Origin: Candidatus Geothrix skivensis
GTDB lineage: Bacteria > Acidobacteriota > Holophagae > Holophagales > Holophagaceae
Assembly: GCA_016721195.1 (NCBI GenBank)
Contig: JADKIO010000006.1
Location: 186,001 to 250,000 of the forward strand
DNA length: 64,000 bases
Reading direction: 5' to 3'
Shown: one piece after another, positions 15,805-24,332 of the stretch
Numbering within the stretch: the first letter of the stretch is position 1
Layout of the letters: each line of letters opens with the position of its first letter
Notes under the pieces: model-generated
The model's input: only the letters and a program-made list of their open reading frames with translations
What the model was told of the DNA's origin: nothing
Database searches by the model: none
Made by a program: the position numbers and the translations under genes

Positions 15805-17347
15805 AGCGCCTCCAGCGGAAAAAGAAGCCCCCCTAGCCCAGCCCACGCTGAAGGCACCGCTCCTCTTCATCAGCGTGCTGCTCATCGCCAGCTGCGGGCT
15901 CATCTACGAGCTGGTGGCGGGGACCCTGTCGAGCTACCTCCTGGGGGATTCGGTCACCCAGTTCTCCACGGTCATCGGCGTCTACCTCAGCGCCATGGGG
16001 CTGGGTTCCTGGCTGTCGAAGTTCCTGAACCGCGACCTGGCCCGGCGCTTCGTGGATCTGGAGCTGGCGGTGGCCCTGGTGGGCGGCTTCTCGGCCCCCA
16101 TCCTGTTCCAGGCCTTCGCCCACACCCATGCCTTCCGGGTCGTTCTCTACAGCGTGGTCATGGCCGTGGGCACCCTGGTGGGGCTGGAGATCCCCATCCT
16201 CATGCGCATCCTCAAGGACCAGGTGCGCTTCAAGGACCTGGTGGCGGGGGTCCTCACCCTCGACTACATCGGCGCCCTCTTCGCCTCCCTGCTCTTCCCC
16301 CTGCTGCTCATGCCCAAGCTGGGCCTGGTGCGCACCAGCCTGCTGTTCGGCCTGCTGAACGCCGCCGTGGGCCTCTGGTCCACCCACCTGCTCAAGTCCC
16401 AGCTGGGGACCACCACCTGGATCCGCTTCCGCTGCCTGGCGGTCATGGCCCTGCTGGCCCTGGGCCTGGCCTTCGCGGGGAAGTTCACCCTGGCGGTGGA
16501 AGAGGAGATCTTTTCGGACGAGATCGTCTACGCCCGGGACAGCGACTACCAGCGCATCGTGCTCACCCGGGGCCGCGGCAGCTTCCAGCTCTTCCTCAAC
16601 GGCAACCTGCAGTTCTCCAGCGCCGACGAGTACCGCTACCACGAGGCCCTGGTGCACCCGGCCTTCGGCCTGCGCCCCGATGCCAGGCGCGTACTCGTCT
16701 GCGGCGGCGGGGACGGCCTGGCCGTGCGGGAAATCCTGAAGCATCCCTCTGTGCAGGAGGTGGTGCTGGTGGACCTGGACCCGGCCATGACCGACATGGC
16801 CCGGTCGCAGCCCATGGTGCGCCAGCTCAACGGCGCCGCCCTGGCCGATCCCCGGGTGCAGGTGGTCAATGCCGACGCCATGGTGTGGCTGCAGGAAACG
16901 TCCGGGGCGCCCTTCGACCTGGCCTTCGTGGACTTCCCCGATCCCAACACCTACGCCCTGGGCAAGCTCTACACCTCGCGCTTCTACCGCCTGCTGCAGC
17001 GCCGCCTCGCGGAAGACGGCATGATCACCGTGCAGAGCACGTCGCCCCTCATGGCCCGGCAGTCCTTCTGGTGCATCACCGCCACCATGGAGGCCTCGGG
17101 CCTGAAGGTGCGGCCCTTCCACCTGGCGGTGCCCTCCTTCGGCGTCTGGGGCTTCGCCCTGGCCTCCAGGCAGGACTTCGAGGTGCCGAACCGCGTGCTG
17201 CCGGGCCTGCGCCACCTGTCCGACGCCTCCACCGCGGCCATGTTCGCCTTCCCCAAGGACATGGACCGGGTGCCCGTGCAGGTGAACCGCCTGGACAACC
17301 AGGTGCTGGTGCACCTCTACACCCGGGAGTGGCGGCGGTGGTCGTGA
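15797..17347 (+). CDS. Membrane-anchored spermidine-synthase-like aminopropyltransferase
   Basis: The 516-residue protein has about seven membrane helices in its first 240 residues (LLIASCGLIYELVAGTLSSY, VIGVYLSAMGLGSWL and others), then a soluble domain with the spermidine synthase signature: VLVCGGGDGLAVREILKHP near residue 300, VVLVDLDPAMTDMA, and FDLAFVDFPDPNTYALGKLY in the catalytic region. Ordinary SpeE transfers aminopropyl from decarboxylated SAM to putrescine. The membrane domain and context with DUF350 and DUF4178 suggest a membrane-proximal acceptor, possibly a lipid or an exported polyamine; this is inference. The acidic dyad is DLD rather than the ED of classical SpeE. Confidence 0.85.
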   Translation: MGEAPPAEKEAPLAQPTLKAPLLFISVLLIASCGLIYELVAGTLSSYLLGDSVTQFSTVIGVYLSAMGLGSWLSKFLNRDLARRFVDLELAVALVGGFSAPILFQAFAHTHAFRVVLYSVVMAVGTLVGLEIPILMRILKDQVRFKDLVAGVLTLDYIGALFASLLFPLLLMPKLGLVRTSLLFGLLNAAVGLWSTHLLKSQLGTTTWIRFRCLAVMALLALGLAFAGKFTLAVEEEIFSDEIVYARDSDYQRIVLTRGRGSFQLFLNGNLQFSSADEYRYHEALVHPAFGLRPDARRVLVCGGGDGLAVREILKHPSVQEVVLVDLDPAMTDMARSQPMVRQLNGAALADPRVQVVNADAMVWLQETSGAPFDLAFVDFPDPNTYALGKLYTSRFYRLLQRRLAEDGMITVQSTSPLMARQSFWCITATMEASGLKVRPFHLAVPSFGVWGFALASRQDFEVPNRVLPGLRHLSDASTAAMFAFPKDMDRVPVQVNRLDNQVLVHLYTREWRRWS

Positions 17348-17354
17348 GCAGGCC

Positions 17355-18962
17355 ATGAAGCGCCGTGATTTCCTCGCGGCCACGGCGGCCTCGGCGCTGC
17401 CCCTGGCCTGCCGCCGCCAGCCCGAGTTCCCCTTCCCGGGCGAGCTCGTGGGTCCCGATCTGCCCACGGGCCACTGGGTGCGGGGCGGGCTCTTTCCGGA
17501 ACCTGACCACTACGAACCAGTCTCCGTACTCATCGTAGGGGGCGGCGTGGCGGGCCTCAGCGCCGCCTGGCGGCTGGCGGGCGCGGGCCTGGACGACTTC
17601 CGGGTGCTGGAGCTGGAGGCGGTGCCCGGCGGCACCTCCAGGGCCGCCCAGAACCACGTGAGCCCCTACCCCTGGGCCGCCCACTACCTGCCGGTGCCGG
17701 ACCGGGGCAACCACGCCGTGCTGCGCCTGCTGAAGGAATGCGGCGTGCTCCAGGGCTTCGACGCCAGGGGCGAACCGCTGTTCGCCGAGGAAGCCACGGT
17801 GCGGTCGCCGGAGGAGCGTCTCTTCGCCTATGGCCAGTGGTGGGAGGGCCTCTACCTGCGGGCGGGCTCCAGCCCCGAGGACGAGCGCCAGTACCATGCC
17901 TTCTTCCAGGAGGTGGATCACTGGGCCGCCTACAAGGACGCGAAAGGCCGGCCCGCTTTCAGCATCCCCCGGTCCCGCTGCTCCGACGCCCCCGAAGCCC
18001 GGGCCCTGGATGGCCTCTCCTTCGGCGCCTGGCTGGAGGCGCGCGGCCTCGACTCCCCGCGCCTGCGCTGGCTGCTGGACTACGCCTGCCGGGACGACTA
18101 CGGCTCCCGGCTCGATACCACCAGCGCCTGGGCGGGCCTCTTCTACTTCGCCGCGCGCAAGCAGGGACCGGGCGAGGATTCCCGGCCCCTGCTCACCTGG
18201 CCCAGTGGCAACGGCTTCCTGGTGGAGCACCTGAGGCGGGTGGTCGGCGACCGGCTGAGCTGCCACACCCTGGCCACCGCCATCCGCAGCGGAAAGGATG
18301 GCCTCCTGGTCACGACCTGGGATGGGCTGAACCAGCGGCGCCGGGGCTTCCATGCCCGCCGGGTGATCTTCGCCGGACCGCAGCACGTGGCCCGGCACGT
18401 GATCGAGGGACTTTCGGCCGCGCGTCCCGCCTCGACGCGCATCCGCAACGCCCCCTGGCTGGTGGCCAACCTCACCCTGCGGGCCCGGCCGCCGGAATCC
18501 GGCTTCCCCCTGGCCTGGGACAACGTGCCCCGGGATGGCGAAGCCCTGGGCTACGTGGTGGCCACCCACCAGAGCCTGCGGGACCACGGACCCACGGTCT
18601 GGACCTGGTACCGGCCCTTCGCGGGCCCCGACTGCGACGCCGAGCGCGCCCGGCTGCGGGCCATGGACTGGCCGGCCTGCGCCCGCATGGTGATGGAGGA
18701 TCTGCGCCCGGCCCACCCCGATCTGGAAAAGCTGGTGACCCGGCTGGACGTCATGCGCTGGGGCCACGCCATGGTGCGCCCGGCCCCGGGCCTGCTGTGG
18801 GACCGGGAATTCCTGGCCCTGTCCCAGCCGTTCGGAAGCATCCACTTCGCCCACACGGAACTGAGTGGACTGGCCCTCTTCGAAGAGGCCCAGGACCATG
18901 GCCTCCGCGCCGCCGAAGAGGTGCTAGCGGCCCTGGGGCGACCGGGCCTCAGCTGGCGCTGA
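17355..18962 (+). CDS. FAD-dependent amine oxidase-like protein with Tat/lipoprotein signal
   Basis: The 535-residue protein opens MKRRDFLAATAASALPLACR: a twin-arginine motif followed by a hydrophobic stretch and a Cys in a lipobox-like LPLAC, suggesting Tat export and lipid anchoring. A dinucleotide-binding motif VLIVGGGVAGLSAAWRL follows near residue 57, then VLELEAVPGGTSRA, the beta-strand ending in Glu that binds the ribose. The C-terminus GSIHFAHTELSGLALFEEAQ is the FAD-closing segment of flavin amine oxidases. It would work outside the cytoplasmic membrane with a prebound FAD. It lies 7 bp after the aminopropyltransferase, so its substrate may be that enzyme's product. Confidence 0.82.
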   Translation: MKRRDFLAATAASALPLACRRQPEFPFPGELVGPDLPTGHWVRGGLFPEPDHYEPVSVLIVGGGVAGLSAAWRLAGAGLDDFRVLELEAVPGGTSRAAQNHVSPYPWAAHYLPVPDRGNHAVLRLLKECGVLQGFDARGEPLFAEEATVRSPEERLFAYGQWWEGLYLRAGSSPEDERQYHAFFQEVDHWAAYKDAKGRPAFSIPRSRCSDAPEARALDGLSFGAWLEARGLDSPRLRWLLDYACRDDYGSRLDTTSAWAGLFYFAARKQGPGEDSRPLLTWPSGNGFLVEHLRRVVGDRLSCHTLATAIRSGKDGLLVTTWDGLNQRRRGFHARRVIFAGPQHVARHVIEGLSAARPASTRIRNAPWLVANLTLRARPPESGFPLAWDNVPRDGEALGYVVATHQSLRDHGPTVWTWYRPFAGPDCDAERARLRAMDWPACARMVMEDLRPAHPDLEKLVTRLDVMRWGHAMVRPAPGLLWDREFLALSQPFGSIHFAHTELSGLALFEEAQDHGLRAAEEVLAALGRPGLSWR

Positions 18963-19469
18963 CAGCCCCTGCATCCGCTGCTCCAGGCTGGCCTCGCCCT
19001 GGTCGGGCACGTGCACGATCCAGAGCCAGTCGTAGGTATCGAGGGACCAGTAGGGCACGGCCCCCTTCACCCCCAGGCCACGGACGAGCTTCTTCATCAG
19101 GTCGTGGTGCCAGCAGACCACCAGGGTCTCCCCCCGATGGTCCCGGAGGATTTCCGCGGGCAGGGTGGCGCTGTCCCCCTTGGACCGGATGAGCGGCTTC
19201 AGGCCCAGCCTGGCCGCCAGGGGAGCCAGGGTCTGCTGGGTGCGGGCCAGATCCGAGGTGTAGAGCGTGGTTGGTCGGAAAGCTTCCAGCAGCGGCACCA
19301 GGAGTTGGATGCGCCGCTGCCCCGCCGGGGAGAGGGGTGAATCGCCGTCCCAGAGGGACTCACGCTCCGCGTGCCGCAGCAGCACCACGGTGGTCTCCCG
19401 GGCGCCGAGTTGGAAGACGGGCGACAGCAGGATGAACAGCAGGAAAGTGTGGGGGAGACGTAGGCGCAT
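18924..19469 (-). CDS. Exported histidine phosphatase (SixA/PGM-like)
   Basis: The ATG at 19469 is preferred over a TTG one codon earlier because GAGGAG lies 8 nt upstream. The product of 181 residues begins with a signal peptide (MRLRLPHTFLLFILLSPVF). The catalytic motif LLRHAERES is the RHG/RHA phosphohistidine site, DLARTQQTLAPLA follows, and VVCWHHDLMKKLV supplies the second His. Small one-domain members such as SixA remove phosphate from phosphohistidine proteins, but with an export signal here a secreted phosphomonoesterase is more likely. Its 3' end overlaps the convergent FAD oxidoreductase by 39 nt. Confidence 0.82.
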   Translation of the reverse strand: MRLRLPHTFLLFILLSPVFQLGARETTVVLLRHAERESLWDGDSPLSPAGQRRIQLLVPLLEAFRPTTLYTSDLARTQQTLAPLAARLGLKPLIRSKGDSATLPAEILRDHRGETLVVCWHHDLMKKLVRGLGVKGAVPYWSLDTYDWLWIVHVPDQGEASLEQRMQGLSAPAEARSPQGR

Positions 19470-19638
19470 CAAGCAGGCTCCTCGGATCCACTATGGACCT
19501 TGGACAGACCCAGCTGTGATGTCCGGCACATCAGCCTTGCCACCGCAGGCAGGCAGGGTGATTGATGTGGATCGGTTTTATCTTAGGACCCACAGGTGAT
19601 GTGAGCGTTTTACGGTTTGCCCTTGTCCTAACATGTTT

Positions 19639-19654
19639 CATTGTTTTCATTATG
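19639..19654 (+). promoter_or_regulatory. AT-rich motif shared with the Rrf2 promoter
   Basis: CATTGTTTTCATTATG lies 113 bp before the gene at 19767. It matches GATTGTTTTGATTATG at 59030-59045 in 14 of 16 positions. Both lie in AT-rich upstream regions of plus-strand genes. It could be a binding site of a common regulator or part of a promoter. Confidence 0.35.
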
Positions 19655-19744
19655 AATCATTTGGAATGTCTTTTAAACGCTTGACCTCGCCCAGCCGGGG
19701 GCGTGGCATGGAACCAGAACACCCCAAAATTCACAGTCCTTACC

Positions 19745-19759
19745 ACCTCCTGAGGAGGT
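19745..19759 (+). promoter_or_regulatory. Hairpin masking the Shine-Dalgarno of the redox operon
   Basis: ACCTCC, a TGA loop, then GGAGGT form a perfect 6-bp stem whose right arm is the ribosome binding site, 7 nt before the ATG at 19767. The left arm is the same sequence as the anti-Shine-Dalgarno end of 16S rRNA. Folding would block ribosome access to the first gene of the operon. Confidence 0.55.
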
Positions 19760-19766
19760 TTGGCCC

Positions 19767-21554
19767 ATGTCCGCGGCGGAGGTCGTTCCCCCCCAGCGCG
19801 ATTCGAGGGACAGCCCATCGAGCCCCCTGGAGTCCCGCCTGGCCAGTCTGGCGGAAGCCGTCAGCCGGCTGGAAGCCAGGGTGGCGGATCTGGAAGTGGC
19901 GCGGCCCGTCCAGAAATTCCCCCTGGAGACGGTGCTGTCCAGTGGCCGGACGGCCCCGGCCACCCTGCCCAGCCCGGTCCGGATCATGGGGCTCATCGGC
20001 CGGGTCTGCCTCATCCTGGGTGGCGCCACCTTCATCCGCTCCCTGGTGGATGCCCACACCCTGCCCCAGGGCTGGGGCGTGGCCCTGGGCTTGGCCTACG
20101 CCACCACCTGGGCGCTGCTCGCCCTGCGCGCCCGGCAACCACTGGACGCGGCCTTCCACGCCCTGGCCTCGATCCTGATCTCCTTCCCGCTGATCGTGGA
20201 GTCCACCGTCCGGTTCGGCATCCTGGAACCCAGCCTGGCCGCCCTCCTCCTGCTTCTCGTCACCTGCCTGCAGGGCGCCGTGGCCTGGCGGCGTGACCTT
20301 GGAGCCATCCTCTGGATCGCCAGCCTTACTGCCCTGGGCTCGGGCCTGGCCATGATGGCCATGGTCCGGGCCATCGAGCCCTTCCTGGCCGTGTTCCTCA
20401 TCCTGGGCGTCGCCACCTACTGGCTCACGGAGGGTCGCCGCTGGCAGGGGCTCCGCTGGCCCGCCGCGCTCGTGGCGGACCTGGGCGTGCTCATCCTCAC
20501 TTCGCTGGCCGCCTGGCCCGGTGGCATTCCCGAGACCTACCGAAGCATCACGCCGGGCCGGGCGATCGCCTTCGCGTTGGCCCTGGCCCTGCTCTACCTC
20601 ATCAGTTTCTCCTGGCGCCTGCTCCGGCAACGCAGCCCTGTCAACGGCTTCGAGATCGCCCAAACCGGCCTCATCCTCCTGGTGGGCTTCGGCGGGGCCC
20701 TGCGGGTGGCCGTGGCCACGGGCTCCGGGATGGGCCTGCTGGGCGTGGGCTGTTCCCTGGCGGGCCTGGGGTGCTATGCGGCAGCGATCCCCTTCGCGGA
20801 GGACCGGGAGGAGACCAGGGCCAACTTCCGCTTCTTCACCTTCCTGGCCCTCGTCTACCTGCTCCTGGGGGGCCCGGTGCTGCTGCCGCTGGGAGTCTTC
20901 GCCCCGCTGGCCTGCGCCCTGGGCCTGGTGGTCATGCTGGCGGCCCTCCGCTGGCAGCGGACCCTCTTCGTCCTCCAGAGCACCCTCTACCTCCTGGCCG
21001 CCGCCATGGCCTCGGGACTCGCCACCTGGACCGCTAAGGCTTACCTGTCTCCGGCGGGACCAGTCGCCGCCCTGACTCCGGTGGGCTTCCTCAGCCTGGC
21101 GGGACTGGCGGGGGCGCTGGCCCTGTTCCTGCTGCGCCGGCCCTCCGAAGCCATCACCTCCCAGGTCCGGCCCCTGGTCCTGGTGCTGGGGGCCGCCACC
21201 ACCGCGGGTGGCGGCGCCTTGCTGATCCAGGCCGGCAGCCGATTCCTCCCGTTGGATCCCGGAGCCCTCGCCGCGATCCGCACGGGGGTGCTGTCGGCGC
21301 TGGCCATCCTGCTGGCCGCCTGGGGCCGGAAGCTCCCGGTCCTGCAACTGCGCTGGCTGGTCTATCCGCTGCTGATGGTCACCGCCCTGAAGTTCCTGTT
21401 CGAGGACGTGGCCGTGGGCCGCCCGCTGACCCTCTTCCTCGGGTTCATGTGCTACGGCGCCACCCTCATGCTCGCACCCCGTTTCCTGAAGGCCCCTGTC
21501 CCTGCCGCCCCACCACAGGACAACGCACCCCACCAGCCGGAGGTTCATCCATGA
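19767..21554 (+). CDS. Multi-spanning membrane protein with N-terminal coiled coil (DUF2339-like)
   Basis: The 595-residue protein starts with a coiled coil (LESRLASLAEAVSRLEARVA, residues about 21-45), then a Pro-rich linker and about 16 hydrophobic segments to the C-terminus. Coiled coil plus a long series of helices is the layout of DUF2339 proteins, though I cannot verify the match. No catalytic or cofactor motif is visible. It overlaps the tetraheme cytochrome gene by 4 nt (ATGA), which ties it to the redox complex that follows; it might be a membrane scaffold or a separate function carried along. Its Shine-Dalgarno sits in a hairpin. Confidence 0.7.
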   Translation: MSAAEVVPPQRDSRDSPSSPLESRLASLAEAVSRLEARVADLEVARPVQKFPLETVLSSGRTAPATLPSPVRIMGLIGRVCLILGGATFIRSLVDAHTLPQGWGVALGLAYATTWALLALRARQPLDAAFHALASILISFPLIVESTVRFGILEPSLAALLLLLVTCLQGAVAWRRDLGAILWIASLTALGSGLAMMAMVRAIEPFLAVFLILGVATYWLTEGRRWQGLRWPAALVADLGVLILTSLAAWPGGIPETYRSITPGRAIAFALALALLYLISFSWRLLRQRSPVNGFEIAQTGLILLVGFGGALRVAVATGSGMGLLGVGCSLAGLGCYAAAIPFAEDREETRANFRFFTFLALVYLLLGGPVLLPLGVFAPLACALGLVVMLAALRWQRTLFVLQSTLYLLAAAMASGLATWTAKAYLSPAGPVAALTPVGFLSLAGLAGALALFLLRRPSEAITSQVRPLVLVLGAATTAGGGALLIQAGSRFLPLDPGALAAIRTGVLSALAILLAAWGRKLPVLQLRWLVYPLLMVTALKFLFEDVAVGRPLTLFLGFMCYGATLMLAPRFLKAPVPAAPPQDNAPHQPEVHP

Positions 21555-22102
21555 ACACCAGCCCGATCCAATCCGCGGGCCTGACGCTGCTGCTCCTGGC
21601 GGCACCCGCCTTCGCGAGTCCCCCCGAGAAGGGACCAAAGGGCGAGCCCGTGGCCCAGGAAGGCCTGCAGGTGCCGAAGCCGCCCTTCACCGAAGGTGTC
21701 TTCCCCTGCACCGCCTGCCATGACGGCAAGCAGGTCAAGGTGAACACCCAGCGACGGGAGCTGGCCATGCACAGCGAAATCGAGCTCAAGCACGGGCCCG
21801 AGAGCCGCTGGTGCCTGGACTGCCACGACGCCAACAGCCGGGACAACCTCCACCTGGCCAGCGGCGAGAAGGTGGACTTCACGGTGTCGTACAAGCTCTG
21901 CGGCCAGTGCCACGGCGACAAGTTCCGGGACTGGCGCCTGGGCATCCACGGCAAGCGCACCGGCAGCTGGAACGGCCCCAAGCAGTACCTGCTCTGCGTC
22001 CACTGCCACAACCCCCACGCCCCCCACTTCGCTCCCCTGAAACCCATGGCGCCGCCCACCCGGCCCGAGAACATCAAGCTGACGAAAGGGGTTGCCCGAT
22101 GA
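21551..22102 (+). CDS. Periplasmic tetraheme cytochrome c
   Basis: The ATG overlaps the upstream stop. The 183-residue protein has a Sec signal (MNTSPIQSAGLTLLLLAAPA, cleavage near AFA-S) and four CXXCH heme c sites: CTACH, CLDCH, CGQCH and CVHCH. Extra His residues between them (MHSEIELKHG, LGIHGKR, HNPHAPH) can serve as sixth ligands, suggesting low-potential bis-His hemes. It is probably the periplasmic electron-transfer subunit of the complex formed with the Fe-S protein and NrfD protein encoded next. The arrangement resembles cytochrome/Fe-S/NrfD (Cbc-type) quinone oxidoreductases of Geobacter, by gene content only. Confidence 0.88.
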   Translation: MNTSPIQSAGLTLLLLAAPAFASPPEKGPKGEPVAQEGLQVPKPPFTEGVFPCTACHDGKQVKVNTQRRELAMHSEIELKHGPESRWCLDCHDANSRDNLHLASGEKVDFTVSYKLCGQCHGDKFRDWRLGIHGKRTGSWNGPKQYLLCVHCHNPHAPHFAPLKPMAPPTRPENIKLTKGVAR

Positions 22103-23028
22103 CGGACCAGCTGCCCATGCCCCTGCAAACCGGCTGTGAGCCTTCCAGCAGCTGCGACAGCCGCCGGGAATTCCTTGGCACCGCCGTGGCCGCCGTGGCC
22201 ATGGCCCTCACCGGCTGCGGGAAGCTCAGCAAGGAGGAGTTCCTCCAGCACAATTTCCGCGAGCTCAGCAAGGACGAAGTCCAGACCATCATCGCCCGCC
22301 TGGAAAGCGAGTACAAGGCCAAGTACGGCAAGACCGTGAAGGTGGGCACCGAACCCGCCATGCCCGGCGTGATCTTCGGGTACGCGCTGGATCTCAGCCG
22401 CTGCATCGGCTGCCGGCGCTGCGTCCATGCCTGCGTCAAGGAGAACAACCAGTCCCGGAACCCGGAGATCCAGTGGATCCGCGTCCTCGAGATGGACAAG
22501 GAGGAGGGCGTCAACCTCCAGCACGCGGATCAGTACTACGACCCCGCCGAGGTGCCCCGGGAAGGCCACTTCTACATGCCGGTCCAGTGCCAGCAGTGCA
22601 AGAAGCCGCCCTGCGTGAAGGTCTGCCCCGTGGGCGCCACCTGGCGGGAGAAGGACGGCATCGTGGTGGTGGACTACAACTGGTGCATCGGCTGCCGCTA
22701 CTGCATGGCCGCCTGCCCCTACGGCGCCCGCCACTTCAACTGGGGCGAACCTGGCCTAACCCCAGCCGAGGTCAACCCCGACACCCACTACCTGGGCAAC
22801 CGCCCCCGCCCCAAGGGCGTGGTGGAGAAGTGCACCTTCTGCGTCCAGCGCACCCGCAAGGGACTCTATCCCGCCTGCGTGGAAATTTGTCCGACGGGCT
22901 CGCGGAAGTTCGGCAACCTCCTGGACGCCAAGAGCGAGATCCGGCAGGTGCTGGAGCACAAGCGCGTCTTCAAGCTCAAGGAAGACCTGAACACCCAGCC
23001 CAACTTCTTCTACTTCTACGGGGTGTGA
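22099..23028 (+). CDS. Tat-exported four-cluster ferredoxin-like subunit (NrfC/HybA/PsrB type)
   Basis: The ATG overlaps the cytochrome stop (ATGA). The 309-residue protein carries a twin-arginine signal (SRREFLGTAVAAVAMALTGC, within the first 45 residues) that ends in a lipobox Cys. Four cysteine groups for [4Fe-4S] clusters follow: CIGCRRCVHAC, CQQCKKPPCVKVCP, CIGCRYCMAACP and CTFCVQRTRKG...CVEICP. This is the electron-transfer subunit of NrfD/PsrC-type complexes, moving electrons between the membrane subunit and the cytochrome on the periplasmic side. No molybdopterin catalytic subunit is encoded here, so it is a pure electron-transfer complex rather than a complete oxidoreductase of the CISM type. 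Confidence 0.92.
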   Translation: MTDQLPMPLQTGCEPSSSCDSRREFLGTAVAAVAMALTGCGKLSKEEFLQHNFRELSKDEVQTIIARLESEYKAKYGKTVKVGTEPAMPGVIFGYALDLSRCIGCRRCVHACVKENNQSRNPEIQWIRVLEMDKEEGVNLQHADQYYDPAEVPREGHFYMPVQCQQCKKPPCVKVCPVGATWREKDGIVVVDYNWCIGCRYCMAACPYGARHFNWGEPGLTPAEVNPDTHYLGNRPRPKGVVEKCTFCVQRTRKGLYPACVEICPTGSRKFGNLLDAKSEIRQVLEHKRVFKLKEDLNTQPNFFYFYGV

Positions 23029-23032
23029 GGCC

Positions 23033-24310
23033 ATGGACATTCTGCGGAATTTCAAACAGTTCATCGTCGATACCCTGGGCCTGATGCTTCAGGGGGGCAA
23101 GCTCTACTACGCGTGGGTGGCTTTCCTCCTGCTGCTCATCGGCGTGGGCGGCTTCGCCTACGCGAACCAGCTCAACCACGGCCTCATCGTCACCAACATG
23201 CGGGACCAGGTCTCCTGGGGCTTCTACATCGGCAACTTCACCTTCCTGGTGGGCGTGGCCGCGGCCTCGATCATGCTGGTGATCCCCGCCTACATCTACG
23301 ACTGGGGCCCCATCAAGGAGGTCACCATCCTGGGTGAGATGCTGGCGATCACCGCCCTCATCATGTGCCTGGGCTTCGTCCTGGTGGACATCGGCCGGCC
23401 CGACCGGTTCTGGCACATCATGCCCCTGGTGGGCCGCCTGAACTGGCCCGACTCCCTGCTGGCCTGGGACGTGATCGTCCTGAACCTCTACCTGCTGCTG
23501 AACTGGTTCGTGGTGACCTACCTGCTGTTCAGCTCGTACCTCGAGAAGCACTACAAGAAGGCCCTGGTGCTGCCCCTGGTGCTGCTGTCGATCCCCATGG
23601 CCGTGAGCATCCACACGGTCACGGCCTACCTCTACAACGGCCTGGCCGCCCGCCCCTACTGGAACTCGGCCATCCTGGCGCCCCGCTTCCTGGCCTCGGC
23701 CTTCTGCTCGGGCCCCGCGGTGCTGCTCATTTTGCTGCAGGTGCTGCGGAAGACCACCAAGCTCCACATCACCAACGAAGCCATCTTCAAGATCGCCGAG
23801 CTCATGGCCTACACCATGGGCTTCAACCTCTTCCTCACGGCGGCGGAAGCCTTCAAGGAGATCTACTCGGGCACCGAGCACATGGTCTATTTCCAGTACC
23901 TGCTCTTCGGCATCGAAAGGAACGGGGTCCACTACAACACCCTGGTGCCCTATGCCTGGGCCTCCATCATCACGGGCTTCATCGCCTTCCTGCTGTTCCT
24001 CATCCCCAGGACCCGGACCAACTGGATCACCCTGAACCTCGGCTGCGTGCTCATCTATTCCAGCGTCTACATCGAGAAGGGCATGGGCCTCATCATCCCC
24101 GGCCTCACCCCCGACGCCCTGGGCGAGATCTTCGTGTACCGCCCCTCCTTCACGGAGATCGCCGTGGCCGCGGGCATCTTCTCCCTGGGCGCCCTGGTCT
24201 TCACCGTCATGCTCAAGGCCGCCGTGCCCATGATGCTCGGCGAGTTCACCATCTCCAAAGGCCGCAGGGCCGTCGATGCGCCCCCCGAGGCCGGTCCCAT
24301 CGAGGCCTAG
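23033..24310 (+). CDS. NrfD/PsrC-family membrane quinone-interacting subunit
   Basis: The 425-residue protein starts 4 bp after the Fe-S gene and has nine to ten membrane helices, the PsrC/HybB/NrfD pattern, with WGFYIGNFTFLVGVAAASIM, DIGRPDRFWHIM and SIPMAVSIHTVTAYLYNG as recognisable family segments. It would bind menaquinone/menaquinol near the periplasmic face and pass electrons to or from the Fe-S subunit. With the tetraheme cytochrome this makes a quinol:cytochrome c oxidoreductase or the reverse. Direction and physiological acceptor (metal, other cytochromes, nitrite) cannot be deduced. Confidence 0.92.
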   Translation: MDILRNFKQFIVDTLGLMLQGGKLYYAWVAFLLLLIGVGGFAYANQLNHGLIVTNMRDQVSWGFYIGNFTFLVGVAAASIMLVIPAYIYDWGPIKEVTILGEMLAITALIMCLGFVLVDIGRPDRFWHIMPLVGRLNWPDSLLAWDVIVLNLYLLLNWFVVTYLLFSSYLEKHYKKALVLPLVLLSIPMAVSIHTVTAYLYNGLAARPYWNSAILAPRFLASAFCSGPAVLLILLQVLRKTTKLHITNEAIFKIAELMAYTMGFNLFLTAAEAFKEIYSGTEHMVYFQYLLFGIERNGVHYNTLVPYAWASIITGFIAFLLFLIPRTRTNWITLNLGCVLIYSSVYIEKGMGLIIPGLTPDALGEIFVYRPSFTEIAVAAGIFSLGALVFTVMLKAAVPMMLGEFTISKGRRAVDAPPEAGPIEA

Positions 24311-24332
24311 GTAGGCGACTCATCCCAGGCAA

